Positions 22,751 to 34,798 of a stretch of 64,000 bases of DNA are shown here, in pieces; the stretch's first letter is position 1, and the number at the start of each line of letters is the position of its first letter. Made by a program: the position numbers and the translations under genes. A model generated the notes under the pieces. It was not told the DNA's origin, did not search any database, and saw nothing but the letters and a program-made list of their open reading frames with translations. The stretch is from Crotalaria pallida (Eukaryota; Streptophyta; Magnoliopsida; Fabales; Fabaceae): the NCBI GenBank assembly GCA_037953625.1, contig CM075650.1, positions 147,651,206 through 147,715,205 of the forward strand. The letters run 5' to 3'.

Positions 22751-22755
22751 TAATA

Positions 22756-23443
22756 AGCTCATTACCTCATGAGAAGATGCTGAATCTACCAGCATATCTG
22801 CTATCGGCATAGGATATTCGTCTTTCGGTGTGGCACTATTTAGATCTCTGAAATCGACACAAAGTAGCATTTTCTCATTCTTCTTTACAACAGGTACTAT
22901 ATTTTCCACCCATTCGACATACCTCGCCGTTCTGATAAACTTCGCTTTCAACAGTCTTTCTATTTCTTCTTTGATCTTAAGGACTACATAAGGTGCGAAA
23001 CGTCGAACTTCTTGTTTGATTGGTTTATGATCAAGCTGTAAAGTCAGCCTGTGTTCTACTAATTCTCTGTCGAGTCCTGGCATATCTTCATATTCCCAAG
23101 CAAAACAGTCTTTGTTCTTTCTGATGAGATCAATCATTTTTTTCCGGAATTCCTCCTTTAGCAACGAACTCACGTAAATGGGTTTCGGCTTCTCAGTCGT
23201 TCCCAAATTTACTTGATCTCTGGGATCCTCACTAATGAATCGAGATTCTTCATATGTCCACCCTCTTTCGAATCCCAAAGGGTTGTCATCTACAATGCAA
23301 TCCTGGAATGCACCTGTCTGGATGGTGCATTGCATCCTGTCGGCCACATAGGCCGACAATCTTTTTAGCTGTCGATCAACCATCAGTGCTGGTCGAAGGC
23401 CGCTGCTCAACGGCCTTGTCCATTTCGACAATCGAGATCCCAT
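22756..23443 (-). pseudogene. Tat reverse transcriptase, N-terminal half
   Basis: Minus-strand frame with the conserved RT entry blocks: ELVEHRLTLQLDHKPIKQ, FIRTARYVEWVENIVPVVKK and LLCVDFRDLNSATPKDEYPM. The reading is cut by the chromovirus three residues after SHEVMS. The palm motif continues at 11293. It overlaps the protease frame (23376-23945) out of register by 68 bp, so a frameshift separates the two in this copy. Confidence 0.87.
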
Positions 23444-23945
23444 AGTTCTCCATTAGACACTTGTCCACTATGGGCTTCTGAAAATGTTCGGCATCAAGTC
23501 GAATCGGCTTGATGCTTAGATTGTAAACTTTGAAGTCTACGTGCATCTGCTGCATATAGCATGGACTATCGTCTGCAGTAATAACTTCCACCTTGTTTTC
23601 TTGATTCCATAGAACCAGCTTCTGATGGGCTGTTGAAGGAACGACCCCCACAGCATGAATCCAGTCCCTGCCTAACAGCAGGTTATAGCTAGCCTTGGAT
23701 GGAACCACAACAAATAAAGTATCCCTTACGACTGATCCCACCTCGACTTTCAACATCGTTACACTATGTGATTGAGCAATTTTCCCTGTAAAACCGACTA
23801 CAACCACATTTGTCGGTATCAAATCCGACTCTGCTTTTCCCATTCTCTTAAACACATTCCATGGCAAGACGGCTACCCCTCCATCTACCAACACCCTGTT
23901 AAGAGGTTTCCCGTCAACAATGGCCTTGATATGCAAAGGCCTCAA
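23376..23945 (-). pseudogene. Tat protease region
   Basis: The minus-strand frame begins MRPLHIKAIVDGKPLNRVLV and has a retropepsin-like active site written VDGGVAVLPW, then YNLLLGRDWIHAVGVVPS, the conserved ILG-D block of Tat proteases. The active-site loop looks one or two residues shorter than in related elements, probably by deletion. Downstream it runs into a different frame from the RT. Confidence 0.78.
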
Positions 23946-25033
23946 GTGTTCTCTCTTACTTTCTTCCAGCGGTTCGAACTAAGCAATATGTCCAATATCC
24001 ACTTCCAATGAAGCCTATCCAAAAGAAAAAGACATTTAGGGAGACCTGGTACCTCGTCACTCAAATATGAATCGTCGGATCCATCACTTTCATTTCCTTC
24101 TTCTTGGGCATGGTCACCTGGCATGTCAAAAGGCAAGTCGACATTATTAATCGAGAGGCTGTTAATTTTCTTGCTTTGGGCATCTATCATGTCTTAATCA
24201 TTGACGATGATGCCCAAGCTGTCCTCAGAGTCTCCTTCATATGATTCGCTCATCCCATTGGACCCTTCAGACTTCTTCACCCATTTCTGCTTTTGTTTGA
24301 TTCCTTGTCGACCCTTAGCAGTTTTCGGCTTCATGGTTGCGACTAAGCATCCTTGATCATTCATGGGTAACTCGTCGATATTAACTTCTTCAGCCTCTGC
24401 TTTTCGTATCCTCTGGAGCCTCCTTTTCTGAGTCTGGGTCAATCCCTCATAGATTGATCCAGATGTCGACCCTGATTGTTGCCTCTTCTGCATGAGTCGA
24501 TCATGCGCAGTTAGCCTTGAGGAACGTCCTCCATAAATCCTTCGATTGGATAAAGGCCGACGGGCCTCTCGGGACGTTTCTCGTCGGATGTGTTCCCTTT
24601 CCTGGATCCTGGCTCTTATCTTCTTTCTCAAATCCTCTCTTCTGGACTCCTTCTCCTTTTGTGTCGCAGTTTTTCCATCGTAGACCACTTGACATCTTGG
24701 ACAAATTTGAAGGTCTCCAAGTTGCTTCCTTTTACAGAAATGTCGGAATGACTCTCCGACTTTCGGAAACACTTCTGCATCATACGCCAGTGATAGGGTA
24801 CTGATAGAAAACACCCCTTGAGACTCGACCTCGTTGACTTCTTTCTGGAAGAGGTCAGTATCGATCTTCATATATTTTTCCAAGAACTTCAGCTTTCCTT
24901 TGTCGATCCCTTGTTGAATTAAGTCCCTGAAAGCAAAGCAATCATTGGTATTATGAGTGCAATTGTTATGATATTTGTAATACTTTCTTCCTTTCAGCTC
25001 TTCTTTTTTCAATAGCTTATGGCCTTCCGGCAA
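23942..25033 (-). pseudogene. Tat gag C-terminal / nucleocapsid-like linker
   Basis: Frame 24194-25033 has the Tat-specific block LKGRKYYKYHNNCTHNTNDC followed by FRDLIQQGIDKGKLKFLE, then a highly basic Arg/Lys/Glu-rich stretch (about residues 130-210). A shorter frame (23942-24190) continues to the protease with an acidic run. The Cys/His spacing of the first block resembles a degenerate zinc-binding motif typical of this clade. A stop near 24194 breaks the link to the protease. Confidence 0.75.
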
Positions 25034-25048
25034 TCTAATTTGTTTATC

Positions 25049-26870
25049 CTATAACAACGTACTAAAAACTTGTTCAGTTTTAGAAATGTCGAAAGTGTAT
25101 GTTTTCTTATACAAATTTTCATTAACGGGTTTGGATGGTATCAAGACGGAACATGTGTAAGGTTTTTCATTTCCTAGTTCTATCACGTTCACCTCCGAAC
25201 CATCGTCGAATACCTCCCCGTCAGAAAGCTGAGAATCGACATAGTGAATCCGTTCTCTTTTGGGAACTTTGGGATCTCTTCCTTTCATTTTTTCATCTCT
25301 TAGATTCTCAATCTGCCGCACGCAAGCGGCTAATTGAGCCAAGTCCAACAGATGTTGGGTAACCAACTTCTTTCGAATATGATATTCTAGACTGGTTACA
25401 GCCATCTTAACTACTTCCGGTTCAGGAATCGGAGTAAAACATCTACTCCTCATTTGTCTGAAACGAGATAAATAATCGTCGATGGGCTCCCCAGCAAACC
25501 TTTTCACACTTAACAAGTCCGTCAAGGTAACTCTCAATTCGCCTCTATAGAATTGTTCGTGGAAAGATCTTTCCAACTGGGTCCAAGCATGGATAGAATT
25601 GGATCGTATTGTTAAGAACCATGAAAAAGCATTTCTTGTTCAAGAACTAGGTAATAGCCGCATTTTGATTGCCTCATCAGTGGCCAAATCACCCAATTCA
25701 ATGATGTCACGAGTGATATGTTCGACAGTAGATTCGCCTGCTTCTCCGGTGAACTTTTACAACTTCGGCACCTTTGTCCCCCTCGGGATTTCTGCTAGTT
25801 GTACCCATTCCGGAAAGGGTGAATTAAAGCCTGGCTGGTTAGTCATGCCGACATTGAACCCAATCCGACTCAACGCTTGTTCGACTATACGGTTTACATC
25901 ATTTGGCTCGACCCGTGTTTCTCTTCCTTGTCGGAGTAAATGTCTAGCCAAATTCTGCCTTGCTAGCGCTGCTTGAAGATCTTCTCCTCTTTGCATGAAT
26001 GCAACTTGCACCAGATTTTGAACATGTTGTGGAGCCTCGACACCAGGGTGGAATACCACTTGAGGGTTTTCCGGCATCACATTACCTGCACTAAAAGTTG
26101 GGTTTGTACGAACCTGATCCCATGAAGTCGCAACTCTACTGTCCTGTTGTGGTGACGACACTCGAGCAGTGTATCTTGTATCTTGACCATCAGGGTAGCC
26201 TTGTACCAAGATTGGCCTTTGTAAATTTCTATCTACAAGTGGAGTATTGACGGACTCGTTGTGTTCATTATCATTGACTCCTAAGACTTGGTTTAATCTT
26301 TTCATGTATTGAGCAATTTTCCCACAAGTCTCATTTGTCACCCACATCGCTGGGTTGATCACTAAACTTAATTGAGCCGTCAATTGGTCAACCAATTGAA
26401 CGTTGGCCTCTTCGATCTGTTGACGGATGTGTGACAGGATTGATAGGCATGTATCTCGAACCGTTACTTGTGCCAACCATATCCGTGGCAGAACGCATAA
26501 AGGCCATGTTAGTGGCCCCCGTGGCGGTATTAGTGCTGCCAATCGAACTACTCAAAGGCCACGTTAAAGTCGACCCTGGAACGAAACTAGGTGGCAAACC
26601 ATAAGGAGGAACTTGTCCTCCACTATTCGAATTACTACCAAAAGTAAACCCACTGGTGAGGCTACCTCCATTCGGGCCATTATTTGGCCGTTGAATTGCA
26701 GTTACGACAGTTGATTCCACGGCGGAACCGCTTCCTCCAGTCATTTGAGGAGCACTTGTCGAAACGGTAGGTGTAATAATTTCCGAAATGACAGTGGTTT
26801 GTTGACCACTTTGACTTGTAACAACCATTGAAGATGAAGATGGCAAAGTTATGCCACTTCTCAAACGCAA
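25049..26870 (-). pseudogene. Tat gag
   Basis: Three minus-strand frames make up gag. 26388-26870 is a Ser/Thr/Gly-rich N-terminal region beginning MRLRSGITLP. 25757-26542 is the middle and ends FPEWVQLAEIPRGTKVPKL. 25049-25576 is the retrotransposon gag domain proper (ERSFHEQFYRGELRVTLTDL, PIDDYLSRFRQMRSRCF, HLLDLAQLAACVRQIENL). The stretch 25577-25757 still reads LTRNAFSWFLTIRSN in another frame. At least two frameshifts disable it. The start at 26870 lies about 50 bp from the LTR edge. Confidence 0.82.
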
Positions 26871-26894
26871 ACAAATAAATACAAGTTACTCTGA

Positions 26895-26918
26895 ACCTGT
26901 CCCACTAGGCGTGCCAAT
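26895..26918 (-). other. putative primer-binding site of the Tat element
   Basis: On the minus strand TTGGCACGCCTAGTGGGAC follows the 5' LTR end after two bases. Position and TGG start fit a tRNA primer site. I do not assign the tRNA with confidence. Confidence 0.55.
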
Positions 26919-26919
26919 T

Positions 26920-28614
26920 TGTTTGTGGGTTTTTCGTCTGACGCCTACTGAATTAACGGTGATGGAAGGGGTGTGGGTAACGACAGGTTATGTGGTAATC
27001 TTGCAAAGGAACTTGACCGTATTTTTCGGTGTTTTTAATATTTGGGGTTGGAAAGCGTTAAAAATGCAACTGAAAATAGAAACCAACACCAAGAACACGA
27101 TGCGGCGAGATTAAAATGTGCAGTAAAGTAAATGACTTGGAATCGAAATAAAAGCGATTAAAATTTGCAGTAAAGTAAATTGCATATAATCAAAAAGTGC
27201 ATGGAAGAGTAAAGATTGAATTGAAATTTAAAAAAGGGGTGGAAGGCTGAGGTTCTTTACAATGGCGTTTCTCCGTTTGTCTGCTCTGGTGAGACGTCTA
27301 GGATTTTGGCCTATGTGTGTCAACCTAGCAACCGACCCCGATTACAACCTAAGGACTTCCTATTTATGGGTATAGGAATCCGGAAACTAATTACAAAGCA
27401 AATTCGCACGTTCTGCATAACTGCAGAACCCACGATCTAAAAACTACCCACTACGCTATCCCCCACGATGTAACTGCCCACATCGTGGTTTGGGCTTAGT
27501 GGATACTTCTGTCGGACTCTTTGGTGACATCTTTGTTGAGACCCCTTCGACCAGCACTCTTCTTCGACTGCAACCATTTGACTCTTGTCTAAGTCTCTTT
27601 GTTGCTCGAAGCATTGACGTTGTTGTGCTCCTGCCTCTTGGTTCTGAGATGCCAACTGACATCAAGTTCCTTTCGACAAACAGGCCTTTTATCTGAATAG
27701 ATTTTCGGCCTGCTTTCGGCCTCAGGCGCATTCGATTGATATCGGTGACATGTATTTTGACTAATTGCTGTTTCACCAGCATTCAATCAAAATACATGCC
27801 TCTGACACTTCTAGTAGAATGCCGTCAGAGGTCTTTTTTCCTTTACCTCTTTAATAGGAAAGACGATCGTAGTCGACCCTAGCAGGGCACAAACCTTGGC
27901 CTATGGGGTTACAAAGGTTCCGCCAAGTCTTATGTATCAAGTTCAATGCTTCCTCCAATTTGGAGTTACTTGCATCGATCTGATGCATCAGAAATGGGTT
28001 CTATGTAATCTCGCATGTTTGGTCTTTCACTATTCATGAGGATAAAGGAGGTATTCGGGGTGAAGATTCCCTCATTTCCTTTTCAACACCCGAACACCTT
28101 AATCCCACATGTTTGATCTTTCATGAACTCATGCTTATGTGGAATTTGAACCTTTTTTTCTTCTTTCTAGAATTCGTGAAGGCATTCCTTGTATTTTTCC
28201 ATGTTATCTCGTGGCTTTTCCAGTTTCAAAAATGGGGATTTTATAGCCATAAGGAGCATTAAATGCCTTCATAATTACTCTTCCGTTTCCAACGTTGACA
28301 TGATGGCTCTGACTTCCTCTTTTCTTGCGCCAACATTCCTTCGACACAGACCTCTTGTTTCCACCTCTTCCTTCTGTCGACACACGTACACGTCCTTCGA
28401 AGTCACTTTTAAGTCATGAGACTTAAGTACACCTCCTTCGACATCACTTATGTTGTCAACACACACCCTTTTGTCGAAATCTACCCATTGTCGGGTTGTA
28501 CGTTCACTTCCTTCGAAGTCACTTTTAAACAAAAATGTTTAAGTACACTTCCGTCGATGTCACTTATACATCCGACATTCTTGCTCTTTTGTCGATTTCA
28601 ACTTCCAGTTAACA
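26920..28614 (-). repeat. 5' LTR of the Tat element
   Basis: This is a 1,695-bp copy of the LTR at 3154-4846 with the same TG..CA ends. The TATA-like word is changed here: the minus strand reads CCATAAATAG at about 27360-27369, against CTATAAATAG in the 3' LTR. As this is the promoter-side LTR, the change could weaken transcription. Confidence 0.88.
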
Positions 28615-28655
28615 GTTTGAAAATATTATATTCTTGCTTGAGACAAAGATGATTG

Positions 28656-28799
28656 GAGATGGAAAAATTAACAGAAGGACCAACTATGCTAACAAAAGTA
28701 AACTTAAGGACCACTTTCAAACAAAAAAAATTAAGGAACCACTTTAGAACAAATAAATAATTTAAAGGATCAAAGAAACAATTTTCCCTTTTTTAATAT
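28656..28799. repeat. inverted repeat, right copy (pairs with 858-1003)
   Basis: This segment carries ATTAACAGAAGGACCAAC, AAACTTAAGGACCACTTTC and TAGAACAAATAAATAATTTA, the complements of the left copy in reverse order. It begins about 40 bp after the Tat LTR. Confidence 0.55.
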
Positions 28800-29751
28800 A
28801 TTAAGTTGAGTTAATCTTGACGTTTTAGTTTTAACGTTTGGGCAAAGAGTTAACTCGATTTTGATAGTGCACAAGAGATACTCTTAGGCATGGCAACAAG
28901 TCCAGTTTTGCCAATATCAATCCTGCATTTATTAAGAGTGGGACGAATTTAATTGCGGATTTACAGAGAGCGGATATGAAAATATGAAACCCAGACCCAT
29001 CGGATTCGAGGAAATACATAGGTAACCAATGGAATTATTTTCAATTATTTTTTAAATTATCATTAATTGTATTAAACAAAGTACCTAAAAAGTTAATTTG
29101 AACTATCTTTAAAAAAAACACCTAAGTTCATATACTTAAAAAATTAAATAAGCCTATTTTTTTAATCCAGCGTTATAAACGACCGTTATTTAGGTAAGTA
29201 AAAAAAAAGTAATATATTCTAGAAGGCTGCGAAGGATCTTTCTATCCGGTCAAGAATTGGAAATTGCCGATGTAATTTGCTGAAAATAAAATCAATTTGA
29301 ACTATAGCGAGGAATCATAAATTTAAACTTGGAATTATGATTGGTTGATCAACACAAAATGCATTAAATTAGACGTTTGATAATTGATTTATATGTTAGA
29401 CAAATCAATAAATACATGTATTTTTAATTTTTGAGTTTTGTAATTTATAATCATCTTTATGTAACGGAAAGAATAGAAAATGACCCATAATGAAAATCAG
29501 GTTCCTCAAAAAATTGTGGTCGACCTTGGGTCTCGAACGATTCACATGATTCACGATAAGCAAAGGAACAAAAAGAGAGCGATGACACCACCGACAAGAA
29601 GTGACACCATAGCTACGTTTTCGTCGTTGTTGACGCAACTCACTAGTCTTTGGGTGGAAGAGGATGAGCTTGAGTATATATTTATGGAATGAGATTCGGT
29701 GAAGTCACTCACAATTTGTGATTGCATCCAATCTTTGAATTTTAAAAAAAT
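28800..29751. other. AT-rich intergenic stretch
   Basis: No gene is supported. A 70-codon plus-strand frame at 29480-29692 has no recognisable motif and no splice context that I can defend. Confidence 0.4.
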
Positions 29752-30190
29752 TTAGGTTTAATTAAGTTTTTGGTTTGGTCTCGAACTTTTACCAAATTTT
29801 TGGAAATTATCCTTTTGATATTTAAATGATGATATGAACGATGACATATTATGTCACATTTGCATCGATAAGTGATGTACTATATAGCATCCTGTGATAT
29901 CATATAATTTTTTTAATTAAAAAGTTCGATTTTCTTTTAAGAAATAAGTTATTATAATTATTTTTAATAAATTTGATTTTTTTTAATTTAAAAAATTCAC
30001 GTGGCATCATGTGACAAATTATAGATTGATGTAACAAATGTGGTGTGACATGACATTGGCCATATCATAACTTAAGTGACGAAATGGATCATTTCCAAAA
30101 ATTTAAGCAAAGTTTAAGAATCCAAAACATTGAAAAAAGTTCAAGGACCAATTAAAAAATAAAACACATAAATTCAAGGATTAAAAATAT
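29752..30190. mobile_element. foldback / MITE-like element
   Basis: The left part has TTGGTCTCGAACTTTTACC, GGAAATTATCC and CATCCTGTGATATCAT. The right part has the complements (GGATCATTTCC, GGCATCATGTGACA, TTCAAGGACCAA). The hairpin spans about 440 bp and is non-coding. Confidence 0.5.
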
Positions 30191-31868
30191 AAATAAACAA
30201 AAAATTTGTTTTGTATCACAATAAAAATAAAAGTCTTACTAACAAGTTTCCTAGAAACGGAAAAAATAACATAAATTCCTAATTTTTCTCTTCTCGAAAA
30301 TATCAAAAATTACATTTTTCAATATATTCCAAAGTACATATAATTTCTTCACAAGTGCTTTTAACATTTTCCTAAAAATAAAAAGGTATGAATGGTTGGA
30401 TTGGGTAATTGTAAGAGTGCAACATGGTGCTGGCTTTAGCTAATCCAGGTCCGTATTTACGATGCTCTTAGTTTAGATTTAAAGTTGTTATGCAATTTTG
30501 TTGCAATCCTCACCATTGATATTGATGAACGTAGAGGAGCAGCATTCCATTATTGGGGAGTATGAATTTTGTCATCACACAAAATAAAAAAGTGATTAAT
30601 TATGATTTCAATATTCACGTTTTGTTACTGCATCAATCTATTAAAATATTCTCTCGGATGCTATATGCATGACTCTTTTGAAAAAAAATTATGTTCATTA
30701 AAAAAGTGAATTAATGTTGTTAGTATTATTGAAAATGTAAATATTTAATATACTTTTTCAAAAATATCTTTATAATTGTTATTGAGATTCTAAAAAGTGT
30801 TGATTTAGTAGAAATGTTTTTGAAATAAAGTAATTAAGTGTTATTGAAAATTAGAATAAGATCTTACAAATAATACAAAATTTTTTTACCTTGAAGGACT
30901 TACCTATAGGATCAAAGGTAGTAAATGGATAAGCCATCTGAACTTTTTTATTTTTTCACAATTTTACACGGTTAGATGGAAAGGTGAGTATTAATAAGAT
31001 CACCTAATCATGAGCTTGTTTAACCTTAATCTGTAGGATTTCGGATAAAAAGTTAAAATTTAAAAGAATTATTTGAAAGTTAAAATAGTACAGATTACAG
31101 AACTATGATGAAAAAACCAAAAAAAAATAAATATTGTAAAGCAAATATCCAATATATTTCCAAGTACAAATACGTCATACATTTTGGAATACACATGCTT
31201 CACAATTTGTCTCTTATAAAATAAGTTTGTTTTTAAAGTGAAAAAGATAAGATTGTTTACCCTTCATTTGATTATATCTACACATTAAATAATCAAAAGG
31301 AAGTTGTATGTTCCATTTTTCATTTTGAGACAAAATGTTTACTGAAGATTAGGTAAATATATTAAAGAAAAGAAAGTTTACTCACAATGCAATTTTATAA
31401 TTTCAACAAAAATAATCTTTCAATATCTTATTCAAAAAAATCATATCAAGTACCACAACAACAACCCGTGTGTGTTTTTTTCCTTTTATTTAAGATGTAG
31501 GTCTTAGACTTTTTTCTTCTTCCCTTTTATAAATTTTATATTATTCATGGTTTTTATTTTAAAGAGGTTATTTTAGGACTCAACTGAAGTACACCTTTTA
31601 TCTATGCCACCAAAAATGAACTTACTACCAAGTACTATTTTCTCATTTATGGTCCAATTTAGCTTTCATGCTTCTATATAAAAAATTTTAACGTGCTTCT
31701 AATAATTTGTATATATACCGGGAGGTGCTATATATAAACTAAAATATGCATATTGAGTCATTAACTTCATTTTAATTGTGACTATAATCTTTTATTTATC
31801 TTCAATTGCTCAATTTCTGAATTGGGCTCTCATTCTTCATATGAAAGTATATATATTATTGATTTCAG
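30191..31868. other. AT-rich non-coding stretch before the orphan transporter exon
   Basis: No frame longer than about 50 codons with recognisable content. I looked for upstream WAT1/EamA exons (membrane-spanning repeats) and saw none. Confidence 0.4.
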
Positions 31869-32034
31869 TATCATTGGAGCCATCATAATCGCATTAGGTC
31901 TTTACTCTATGGTGTGGGGTAAAGGCAAAGACTATTATTCATCATCAGAAGACCCCACACCATTACCACCAGCAACAACAACTAAGCGAACAGAGCAACA
32001 ACAACTGCCAATTACCTCATCCGATGCCTACTAG
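31869..32034 (+). pseudogene. last exon of a WAT1/MtN21-like (EamA) transporter, orphan
   Basis: After an acceptor-like GATTTCAG the frame reads IIGAIIIALGLYSMVWGKGK followed by DYYSSSED, then a Pro/Thr/Gln-rich polar tail, and stops at 32032-32034. A single C-terminal membrane helix followed by LGLYSMVWGK is the signature end of plant EamA-type WAT1-related transporters, which normally have ten helices over several exons. The preceding exons are not found within 3 kb upstream. This is a fragment, or a gene whose 5' part was displaced. Confidence 0.6.
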
Positions 32035-32428
32035 AAAAATAAAAAAAGACCAGCTTAATGTATATTTGGGGATCAAGTGTCAAATAGTAATAATTGCTTA
32101 ATTTATGAATAGTCTGTGTGCTTTTGCTCGAGTACAGTATATTATTTCATGCTTGCAGTTTGCACTTCACTAAGGATCGGAATAGAATCCGATTGCTACT
32201 GCGGACAATAATGTCCATGCACTATCATGTATGTTAATCGGAAAGAAAATATTTGTACATCTAAATAAAGTAAAGTTTGCTTTTGTTCACTACAAGTTTT
32301 GCATAATCATGGAGAATAATATAAGTTAGGGGCACAAAATTACTTACATTATTAATTGATAGAACAAGCTTAAAATTATATAATACATACTACATTCTAA
32401 GTGCTAACAATAATTGATGAATTAAGAG
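32035..32428. other. non-coding flank
   Basis: AT-rich with no coding signal seen. It could include the 3' untranslated region of the orphan exon. Confidence 0.3.
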
Positions 32429-32830
32429 TAATATGTTAGATTGGTCCTTCACTTTGTGAGCATTAATCAATTTAGTCTCTAAGATTTTTAAAATTTCAAA
32501 TTGGTCTTTAAAATAAGAAAACGTAAGTCACATTAGTCTCTGACGTTAATGGTCGTCAGTAGTCCTTGACGTGGACTAAGGAAATGAAATGGTCAAAACG
32601 ACGACGTTGTTTCGGCAAAAAAAAAAGGTCATTGACTATCGATCAAATTAGTTATTAAGATTGTGAACATCGATCATATTAGTCTCTGACTTTGTGAATA
32701 ACTAACGGCAGAGACTAACGTAACTCACGTTTTGCAATCTCAAAGGCTTATTTGAAATTTCGATAATATCAAAGATTAACTTGACCCAAAATTAGGGACT
32801 AATCTCGATAAATTAATTTTGAGATTAACT
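32429..32830. mobile_element. foldback / MITE-like element
   Basis: The left arm has AATTTAGTCTCTAAGATTTTTA and TAGTCTCTGACGTTAATG. The right arm has their complements (CGGCAGAGACTAACGTAACT, ATTAGGGACTAATCTCGA). About 400 bp, non-coding. It resembles the TAGTCTCT-type repeats common in dicot intergenic DNA. Confidence 0.5.
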
Positions 32831-33288
32831 AACTCGGACAATTATTTTTGGTGAAATAACACAATCGCTTAACCTTCACTAAGTCTTGGCACGAGATTGT
32901 TCACATAATTAATATTGAGTTCAAATCCTTAAATGTGTTAAAAACTTGGTAAAAGAGTTTTGATATCCTTATGATCATATTTGACTCAAACCAGATTAGT
33001 GGATTCCCTTGTTATGTCTTGTATCGGATGAATTTTATCAAAATTAATTGAGTTTATACCAAATATTCTCTCTGTTCAAAGTTATCATAGAGGTCGCTTA
33101 CTTCATTCTTTTGAGGGAGTCTCTAACTTGGTGCACGAAATGGCTTCGAAAATTATTAGTAATTAATAACCTTCTCTCTTCTTGTCAATGCCTTTATACG
33201 GCAAGATTTAAATAGATGATCCCACCTGCACCTAGTGATTGCTCATTCCATCTAAATGATTTTGTTTTTCGTCATCACCCATACATTG
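32831..33288. other. non-coding stretch
   Basis: Nothing beyond AT-rich sequence was identified here. Confidence 0.3.
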
Positions 33289-33290
33289 TA

Positions 33291-33566
33291 CTCCCTCATA
33301 TTCCTAATATAAGTACCATTTGATCAATTTTATTTCTTTTAAGAAAAGTAAGTAAGTTAGTTATTTGTATTAGAATTGTAAATTTTAAGTGTATATTTAC
33401 CAATCTTTCCTTTTGATCTTCTAGTTATTAATTGGTGTTTCTTTTCCCCACAAACATAATAGAGTATATTAAATAGGGTTAGTTTTGTAAAATTTTAGAA
33501 TAGGTGCTTATATTTAGGACCAAAATTTTTTGGTAAAATGGTGCTTAAATTAGGAATCGGAGGGAG
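33291..33566. mobile_element. Stowaway-like MITE
   Basis: Starts CTCCCTCATATTCCTAATATAAG and ends with the complement ATTAGGAATCGGAGGGAG, flanked on both sides by TA. Size 276 bp. Terminal CTCCCTC and the TA duplication are diagnostic of Stowaway/Mariner MITEs. Confidence 0.85.
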
Positions 33567-33946
33567 TACCTTTTAAATATTAAATATTCCGTTTTACCAT
33601 GCAAATTTACATTTCTTAGACTCTTATTGATTTTTAACCTTTTTGGAAAAATAAAAATTTATTAATTTTCCACACATTTTTTTATCCTACCTCCTTGAAA
33701 ATATATCTAAGGTAAAAATGTCTCCCACCACAACAGCCCTCTCACTTATTATTTTGGGATTTGATTTTTGACTTTCCGTTAATGAGTTTTTGTCCCCATT
33801 TTACAATTTCAATGGCCAAAATAATCTAAGCATTTTTATCATTTTTGGAGTTACATAAGTATTTTTTGTCAAAAAAAAAGACAAAAAAGAAAAAAATATC
33901 TTTTCATAAAGAATGAGACGAAAAACACTTAGATCTATTTTTCGTA

Positions 33947-34798
33947 GGATTTTACTTCGGAATCCTCTGAGCAGAGAGGGTTTTGGTACCCTTTTGACCT
34001 GGACCAATAGGTATTTGTCATGCGTTGTTCTTTGCCATGTCAGTGGGGTATATTTTTGATTTAAAAATTTTGCAATTTGATCCTAAAATATTTAATTAAA
34101 AATATTTTTATTCATAATTTGATTTATTACCCAAAATAGCCCCGATCTAATATTAATTTTTATATACCCAAAATACCCCCATTTTGATATTATTTTTCAT
34201 GTACCTAAAATAACCTTATTTAATAACCTTATTTTAATATTAATTTTCAAGTACCTAAAATGCCCTTAACAATTAATTATTTTTCCACTTCTATACCCTC
34301 CCCTGGTCCCACAAGTGTCTCACACTACCCAACCAATGACCAACTACCCTCCCCACAGTCCCTCCCCACAGTCTCCCCCTCCTACCCCACGAATTGCCCA
34401 ACCAAAGCACCAATTTTATACTTAGTTTCACTTATAGGGTTCTTCTTCTCCTTCTTCTTCCCCACGAATTTCAGACTTGTCATTCCTTCTTCTTCTCCTT
34501 GTAGGGTCGTTCTTCTTCTTCTTATCCTTCTTCTTATCGTGTTGTCATTCCTTCTTCTTCTCCTTGTAGGGTCATTCTTCTTCTTGTTGTTCCGCCGTCG
34601 CCGGCTCCACCATGCCTAGGTTCTCCTTCTTCCTCTTTCATTACCATTTTCGAGTCCCAAATATTGAAAAACCTTTTCCCCTTTCCAACGAACCCTAATC
34701 TGTCGCAGTCGCCGCTTTCGTCCTCTCTTCGAACCCTAATCCTCCACCGCCGCCGCCTCCTGTAAGGGACGCTTCTGAAGGTGCCATTCCTCTCCAGG
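33947..34798. repeat. left TIR of the Mutator-like element
   Basis: It pairs with 39164-40471. The outer half is AT-rich (CAAAATACCCCCATTTTG). The inner half is GC-richer with CCGCCGCCGCC and ends at CCATTCCTCTCCAGG, matching GGAGAGGAATGG at 39167 on the right. The inner half looks gene-derived. Confidence 0.85.

Larger units (their letters stand above)
3154..28614 (-). mobile_element. Tat-lineage Ty3/gypsy retrotransposon (minus strand), carrying an antisense gene and a nested element
   Basis: This is a complete LTR-to-LTR element, about 14.0 kb once the 11.45-kb nested insertion is removed. Order on the minus strand: 5' LTR (26920-28614), PBS-like site, gag, nucleocapsid-like linker, protease, RT (interrupted), RNase H, a second archaeal-type RNase H, integrase, an antisense PMD gene, polypurine tract, 3' LTR (3154-4846). 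The two successive RNase H domains and the gag style are hallmarks of the plant Tat clade. Flanking 5-mers are GTCTG (3149-3153) and GTTTG (28615-28619), a target duplication with one mismatch. Several frameshifts and stops show that this copy is dead. Confidence 0.88.

Noticed and set aside
24517..24804. Plus-strand frame opposite the Tat gag linker
   Set aside because: It is a shadow of the minus-strand coding sequence.
29480..29692. 70-codon plus-strand frame
   Set aside because: No recognisable motif, flanked by AT-rich DNA, no splice context and no relative in the window.
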